Source of the DNA: Linyphia triangularis
Taxonomy: Eukaryota; Arthropoda; Arachnida; Araneae; Linyphiidae
Direction of reading: 5' to 3'
Length of the DNA: 64,000 bases
Assembly (NCBI GenBank): GCA_963978545.1
Contig: OZ021724.1
Span: forward strand, 98,749,792-98,813,791
Below, piece after piece: positions 58,746 to 64,000 of the stretch. The notes under the pieces were generated by a model. The model was not told the origin of the DNA, did no database searches, and saw nothing but the letters and a program-made list of their open reading frames with translations. The position numbers and the translations under genes were made by a program. Each line of letters opens with the position of its first letter. The stretch's first letter is position 1.

Positions 58746-59327
58746 CAGGGTTGCCACAGTCATTGAAAGTCATTAAAAGTGTTTAATATTTTTTAACCTA
58801 TTTTCAAGGCCTTGAAAATGCTAAGAGGTGTTAAAGTCCTTGAAAATGCTTAGAGGTCCTTAAAAGTCTTTAATTTTTGCGGATGTCGTGTGTCCAACTG
58901 TCAAATTTATAAAAATACAACTCAGACTTGCTATTCCCGAGTGACCGCCGCCGACCAAACGGTATAGTGGTTAGCGTGCTGGCTTCTAGACCGCGAGGTT
59001 GCGGGTTCGAGTCCCATGTTAGGCATGGGTGTTTGTAAATGTATGTTGGCTTGTCTAATGACGAAAGTTTCGGCGCATTATAGCCCTCGTGTTGCTGACA
59101 GCGCCAGATAATCTGAATACAACCAACCCGAGTGACCGCCACTTATCCGCACCAACATTTGTATTATGCATTCACCAACTTGTAACTTTTTTGATCGAAT
59201 ATACTTGATTAAAAAAATTTATATATAGGCATGATGCCTGAAAACAAATTTTCAACAGTCCTTAAAAACATTATTTAGGTGCTTAAAAGTCATTGATTTT
59301 CATTATGTGATTTGAATGGGAACCCTG
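58746..59327. repeat. MITE family 'CAGGGTTCCCAC' (copy 4, interrupted by a SINE)
   Basis: CAGGGTTGCCACAGTCATTG at the left, ATGGGAACCCTG at the right, exact 5-bp duplication TTGGT on both sides (58741-58745, 59328-59332). A family-1 SINE is inserted at 58950-59126. It lies in GOSR2 intron 1. Confidence 0.87.
58950..59126 (+). mobile_element. tRNA-derived SINE, family 1 (copy in a MITE)
   Basis: Nearly identical to the copy at 13144: GGTATAGTGGTTAGCGTGCT, GGTTGCGGGTTCGAGTCCCA and an ATACAACCAA end. It is flanked by an exact 14-bp duplication CCCGAGTGACCGCC (58936-58949, 59127-59140). Confidence 0.92.
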
Positions 59328-59895
59328 TTGGTAAATACACACTAATGTTACCTTTTCATGACAGTTTTGTTGAAAATGGTCAGCAGGACAATAGATAAAT
59401 ATCAAACTATCTTATCACACACAGAATAATAGTGAAAGCTGGTAAAATGCACAAATATTTGGTGTATTAATAAAATATTTAGTGTTGGAAGATTACTAAT
59501 TAAAATTGTTTCATCGTTGAACATCATCAAATTGTTTCATCGCTTTTAAAAAATTTTGTTGAACAAAATTTTTAGCTTATTAAATAAAATTAAGTCTTTA
59601 AGATATCAATTAATTGAAAAGCCACTTTCTGTTTGAGAAAATCTTAAAACCAGATATATTATCCACAATCAAACACCAATCAGCAGTAAACGATTCAAAT
59701 AATGATTGCTCATTGAAAGTACTTCCCAGCTTTATATCAGTGATGAATATTTAATATGAAACAGGTTGAGCATGTAACATTTTTCCATTTATTTTTGTAC
59801 ACAATGCTGAAACTATAAGATTTTTCTAATCCTATTCAGGTGTGCATTTACAACGAGTTTATATTAACGTGTGTTCTCTGTAAAATACATTTCAG

Positions 59896-60027
59896 GTGGA
59901 CCAACTGAAGTATGATCACCGTCACTACCAGACTTCGCTGCAAAATGCCATTCATAGACGGTTGGGGAGGGAGCAGGAATGCAGGGATAGAGACGAGCTC
60001 CTCACAAGAAAATTCTCCACCAATGAG
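59896..60027 (+). CDS. GOSR2: GOSR2/membrin, exon 2
   Basis: 44 codons, phase 0 at both ends (ACATTTCAG acceptor, GAG|GTACTT donor). It encodes [20 protein letters not shown] and [15 protein letters not shown], matching membrin '[37 protein letters not shown]'. VDQLKYD is essentially invariant in the family, which fixes the identity. This is the linker between the N-terminal helices and the SNARE motif. Confidence 0.95.
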
Positions 60028-60132
60028 GTACTTGCAAATGGAGTTCTCATTCTAAACAAAATAATTGCTATAACTGAATGCAGGAGTTGCATTCACCCTA
60101 ATATTCTTTAAATTTTTGCTTTTACCTTAAAA

Positions 60133-61172
60133 GGACAATTCCTGCATTTTTTAAAAACGAGTGAAATTAGTTTATATTTATGAAGAATTTCTTTCCGATT
60201 CCAAGAATTTAAACTAAAGTTCTTTGAAAAAATTAGTTATTTAAATATTAAAAAAAGAAAATTTCCCAAAACTGAGCCAAAACCAGTCCAATCAAAACAC
60301 ACAACAAAATCTGTGATGTCAAAGCTTCCTTCCGTTTCTCTGGTTATCGTGAGGTTTCTGCCAAATAGTTGGCGTTGGTAGACGTTTGCCATATCTTTTA
60401 CAGGTTGACGCGATTTGCGAGAAACTTGCAAAACTGGTTTCCGATGCAGCATTTCAAGCTAAGATGTTTGGGAAGTCTTGACATCACATTCAATTCGAGC
60501 GAAATAAATTGTTTTCTCGCCAACGTATAAAAGGGGAATTTTGATTGCAAATTTTTAAAAAAAGAAAAAGTACATTGAGCAGAAATTTTTTTGCTAATGG
60601 CCTTTTCGAAACATTTGGAATTGAATAAAAAAAAAATTTAAATGCAGGAATTGTCCATTCCCTCATTTTTTTTATTCAATTATAAATGTTTCTAAAAGAC
60701 CTTAAACACAAAAATTTCTGCTCACTGCCTCTTTTTTTTTTTTTTTTTTTTTTTGTAAATTTGTAACCAAAGTTTGCTTGTTAGTTTTGGCGAGAAAAAC
60801 AACACACTCGAATTGAATGTGACATCACTTCATCTGAAACAATTTGTTTTGAAATGTAGCAGCGGAAGCCAGTTTTGCAACTCTCTCGCATATCCCGCCA
60901 ACCGGTATGGGATATGGCAATTGTCTACCAAGCACACACTAAAAAAAATTGGGGCAGAAACCTCATGATAATCATAGAAATGCAAGGATGTCGCGACGTC
61001 ACAGCTATAGCAGATTGTTTCGATCGAAAGTGGTTTTCGGACTTTTTCTTTTCTTAATACTATTTAAATAATTTTTTTAAGGGACTTTTGTTTGAGTATT
61101 TGGAATCAGAAAGAAATTCTTTATAAATATAAACTAATTTCACTCGTTTTTAAAAAAATTTTTGAACCGTCC
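60133..61172. repeat. 1.04-kb palindrome made of two head-to-head 'GGACAATT' elements
   Basis: The left half (60133-60656) and the right half (60657-61172) are inverted copies of the roughly 520-bp element also present at 18826-19351. Landmarks pair across the centre: CTCACTGCCTC versus a mutated inverse, TCGCCAACGTATAAA versus TTTTGGCGAGAAAA, ATTCAATTCGAG versus CTCGAATTGAAT. The right half has a poly-T tract. It lies in GOSR2 intron 2, about 105 bp after exon 2. Confidence 0.85.
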
Positions 61173-61716
61173 ATTGTACTTACATTTTTTGATAATTTCT
61201 AAAAACAAATTATTAACTCCCGAAATTCCCCAATTTACCTCTAAAACCAGCAAAAAAATCCAGATATTCTTCCAGGTGAGAAAAGTGGATTTAATTAAAT
61301 GAGCATGTTTGTCAAAATAATTGTTTATTTATATAATTCTTATCTTGGTAAAAATTTGTTTGAAGTTGTTTTTTTAAAATTGACCATAAATTTTTAAAAT
61401 TATCCCTAAAAGTTTTGGGAATTTTCCCTTAAATTCCTACCTAAATTTTTTGGAAAATTCACTTCGTCTCCTGTGAATGTCTAGAGGAATTTTCTTGACA
61501 GTCGCCCATACTTTTTCAAATGATTCAAAACAATTGAAAAACATTTAATATACCGTGGGATGGTAAACAAAACAGGGAAAAACAAATCATACTTTCCCTC
61601 TAAACCCCCACCCACCCCCAACAGTGTAGGATAAAGACACCATCTCGTTAGTAAAAGAGATAGAAACCAAATTTCTTATGTCTGTGTGTTTACCCTTCTA
61701 AATTTTGCTTTTTCAG

Positions 61717-62019
61717 CAGCAGAATACGACGATCATGATCGATCAAGCTCTCCAGCACAACACAAGCCTCCAAGGAGCTCACCGTGGGATGGACGAGCTA
61801 CTGGGTTCCGGCTCCAGTGTACTCACCAATCTCCGTGAGCAGAGGTCAACGCTAAAAGGGGCCCACAAGAAGATACTGGACATTGCAAACACTCTAGGGC
61901 TGTCCAATACAGTCATGAGACTAATAGAGAAGCGGGCTTACCAGGACCGATACGTCCTTTTTGGTGGCATGTTTCTGACATGCGTTGTCATGTTCCTGGT
62001 CGTCAAGTACCTCACGTGA
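61717..62019 (+). CDS. GOSR2: GOSR2/membrin, exon 3 (SNARE motif and transmembrane anchor)
   Basis: 100 codons and TGA. It encodes the Qb SNARE motif from [20 protein letters not shown] through [20 protein letters not shown] (the central-layer Gln is in REQRSTLKG), then [20 protein letters not shown], the near-invariant '[21 protein letters not shown]', and a C-terminal membrane helix ([19 protein letters not shown]) ending the protein as in human. The acceptor is TTTTTCAGCAGCAG, so starts at 61717, 61720 or 61723 are all in frame and differ by one or two Gln. I took the first AG. Confidence 0.96.
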   Translation, partial: QQNTTIMIDQALQHNTSLQGAHRGMDELLGSGSSVLTNLREQRSTLKGAHKKILDIANTLGLSNTVMRLIEKRAYQDRYVLFGGMFLTCVVMFLVVKYLT

Positions 62020-62445
62020 TTGGATGAATGTGTTTTTCTTCCCTTGCGTTATTTTTTATGTATTAAATAGTTTTTTTTTTTAACTAGTCTTGTTTTCTTT
62101 TTGTTGGTCAATTATTTTTTTGTGTTCTAGTGCTTAACATGCAAGAGTACTCAGTTTGATTTCTCCCATTGCTTTTTTGTAATGCCTGATCAGCCTGTTT
62201 GGTTTCAGGGTTTTCTTTGATGACTTTCATTCAAGTTGGATGATTGGTAAGAGCAATTTATTTTTTAGACTTCCTGGGATATCCTCCTTGAAATTCTGTC
62301 TGTTCTTAATCCAGGATGATAACAGCCAGTTAAGGACTTGTCAGTTTGATGTATGCTTTATATCAGTTCCTCTTTAGTATGAAAAACCTAGAGGCACTCA
62401 AATTTGGGACACTACCAATTCGATCTTCACATTTGTACTGCTGAG

Positions 62446-63066
62446 CAGTGGCGGCTTATGGTCAAAAATGCTAATGCAGCTGAAAACGTGCAACTCTCCC
62501 TCCCCCAACATACACACTTTCAACATCATTCATGAATGCAAATTTTTTAATACTCAATCTCGAATCAAAGTTTTCTTTCAATTTGTATAAAATAATATTT
62601 ATAACATAACATTATAAAATAAAAACAATCAATTTTGTACAGTTTTTGATTGACCTTTTTAAAAAATGACTTCTAAATGTTAAAAACACCCTTTTTAATT
62701 CTGATTATCAAACATGGTCAACAAAATGTTTTTCAGAAGCAAAAGTACCTCACAACTATGAGAAAAGCACACACCAAGATGCATAGTTTTGCTGGCGTTT
62801 ATCTTTTTTCTATCTTCTAAAATAAGTTTCAAACAAGACGCACCCTTAATCATAATGATCTCCATATTTCAAAATAGTTAATTTAAGATATTGCATGACA
62901 GCACATGGTAAATGCCATAAAAACTATTTTCGTTTAAAGCAATTCTTAAAAATGTCCTTATCCTACCTCCCGTCCTCGCCAATCCACGGAAAGCTTATCA
63001 GATAATCGAATTTTATAATACAGCCGAAATTGTATTATTCCTCTAGGGCTGAACTTCGCCACACTG
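62446..63066. repeat. Possible hAT-like MITE
   Basis: Begins GCAGTGGCGGCTTATGG and ends GGCTGAACTTCGCCACACTG, so CAGTGGCGG is roughly mirrored by CAGTGTGGCG. CAGTGGCGG-type ends are usual in hAT elements, but no clear 8-bp duplication is seen. Confidence 0.4.
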
Positions 63067-63486
63067 CTGTACGCAAAGAAATGGAGGAAAAAGTTTGTAG
63101 TAGCATTGGTTGCCATAGTATCAGCCGAATCGCGATTTCACAAACTGGCTGTAGTTGGCTCAGAAAATTTAAAACTTAAGCTATTTTATACTAATACAAA
63201 TTGAAAAAATACTTTTTACCCTATAGCATACTTGTTTTTTTAGATTATTTACAATAACAAAAATGTCAATTTTGTATCGGAATGTTTTATCAAAAGAGCT
63301 AAACCACTCTTTCCGATTTTAAAATTTAAGAAAGTTCTTAAGCATTTTGCTAAAAAGGCTCTCACAGCTTTATCCCTGTAGTCAACTATTTACTCATATA
63401 TTAAATGCTTCAGCTAACCATCTACTTTTCAGATTAAGTTTTTTTTTTCCTTCACATTTTTATGCTAAGTTTTGGAGTTGAGTGAA

Positions 63487-64000
63487 GTCCTTTTTAAATC
63501 CTTCATATTAACTTCGATTTGTGTGTTTATCGATGTCAACGGAATATGCGAAGGCCTAATTAACCCCCTTGCCATCATCCAGTCGTGCTGAAACTTGGCA
63601 GATAGGTTTGATATCGATGACAATACGTTCCATCAAATTTGGGGGTTGTTACTGTCACTAAAAATTCTCTTTTACAATATACTAATAAACCAACGTGGCG
63701 TCATCCTATCACACTAAAATAGCCATTACCAATCATAGTTGAAACTTTTCGTGTTGCCTAATTTAAAAAATAAAAAATTCTTCAATTAGAATAAATCCAT
63801 GATATTTGGATGCAAGAACATAAATTCACGTTCATTTTTAATAAATAAATTTTAAGACGTAGTTTGCAGCACATTTCATTGTGTAAAATTAATATTAAAA
63901 TTGACAATGCATACAAAGGATTTTTATTTTCAATTACCCATATAATTCCATAATATAATTTTAATTTTTTTGGCATTTCTCCACGTTTTGATCTCAAAAA
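63487..64000. repeat. Dispersed repeat 'CCATAAAAACA' (copy 4, inverted, runs off the window)
   Basis: TTTAAATCCTTCATATTAAC at the left is the inverse of the usual right end; AATTTGGGGGTTGTTACTGT and TTGGCAGATAGGTTTGATAT follow in inverse order. The far end is not reached. Confidence 0.65.

Overview
This window is nuclear DNA from an animal. Coding sequence is split into short, relatively GC-rich exons with GT-AG introns, spread through AT-rich DNA packed with transposon-derived repeats. I think an arthropod, possibly a hemipteran insect, but that is only an inference from the repeat types and the divergence of the encoded proteins. There are no bacterial operons, CRISPR arrays or canonical tRNA genes.

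Layout. (1) 1-19.9 kb, plus strand: the last six coding exons of a gene whose 5' end lies outside the window. It encodes one PDZ domain of the AHNAK/periaxin type, then a long, low-complexity, Ser/Arg/Lys-rich tail. Its introns hold a repeat with an internal 148-bp tandem array, several foldback elements, a solo LTR, and a BED-finger hAT transposon that itself contains a 335-bp MITE and a tRNA-derived SINE. (2) 20-29.2 kb: intergenic, with a solo LTR, a SINE, an 18S rRNA fragment next to roughly 200-bp direct repeats, and a 5.2-kb satellite array with higher-order organisation. (3) 29.3-36.4 kb, minus strand: a bZIP gene, CREBL2 (REPTOR-BP family), with its first coding exon not located. (4) 36.4-43.2 kb: dense nested repeats. 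(5) 43.9-49.8 kb, plus strand: complete three-exon SEC20/BNIP1. (6) 56.5-62.0 kb, plus strand: complete three-exon GOSR2/membrin. (7) 62-64 kb: repeats.

SEC20 and membrin are both tail-anchored Q-SNAREs of ER-Golgi traffic (SEC20 in Golgi-to-ER fusion, membrin in ER-to-Golgi and intra-Golgi fusion), and they sit 6.8 kb apart in the same direction. CREBL2 is a nuclear transcription factor and the PDZ protein is a presumed scaffold, so no functional link to the SNAREs is visible.

The most interesting material is in the repeats: a satellite that seems to have arisen from a dispersed element and then gained a 558-bp higher-order repeat, a TTAA-flanked element found twice with the same SINE inside it, an exon-like ORF enclosed by inverted repeats, and a 1.04-kb palindrome inside a GOSR2 intron.
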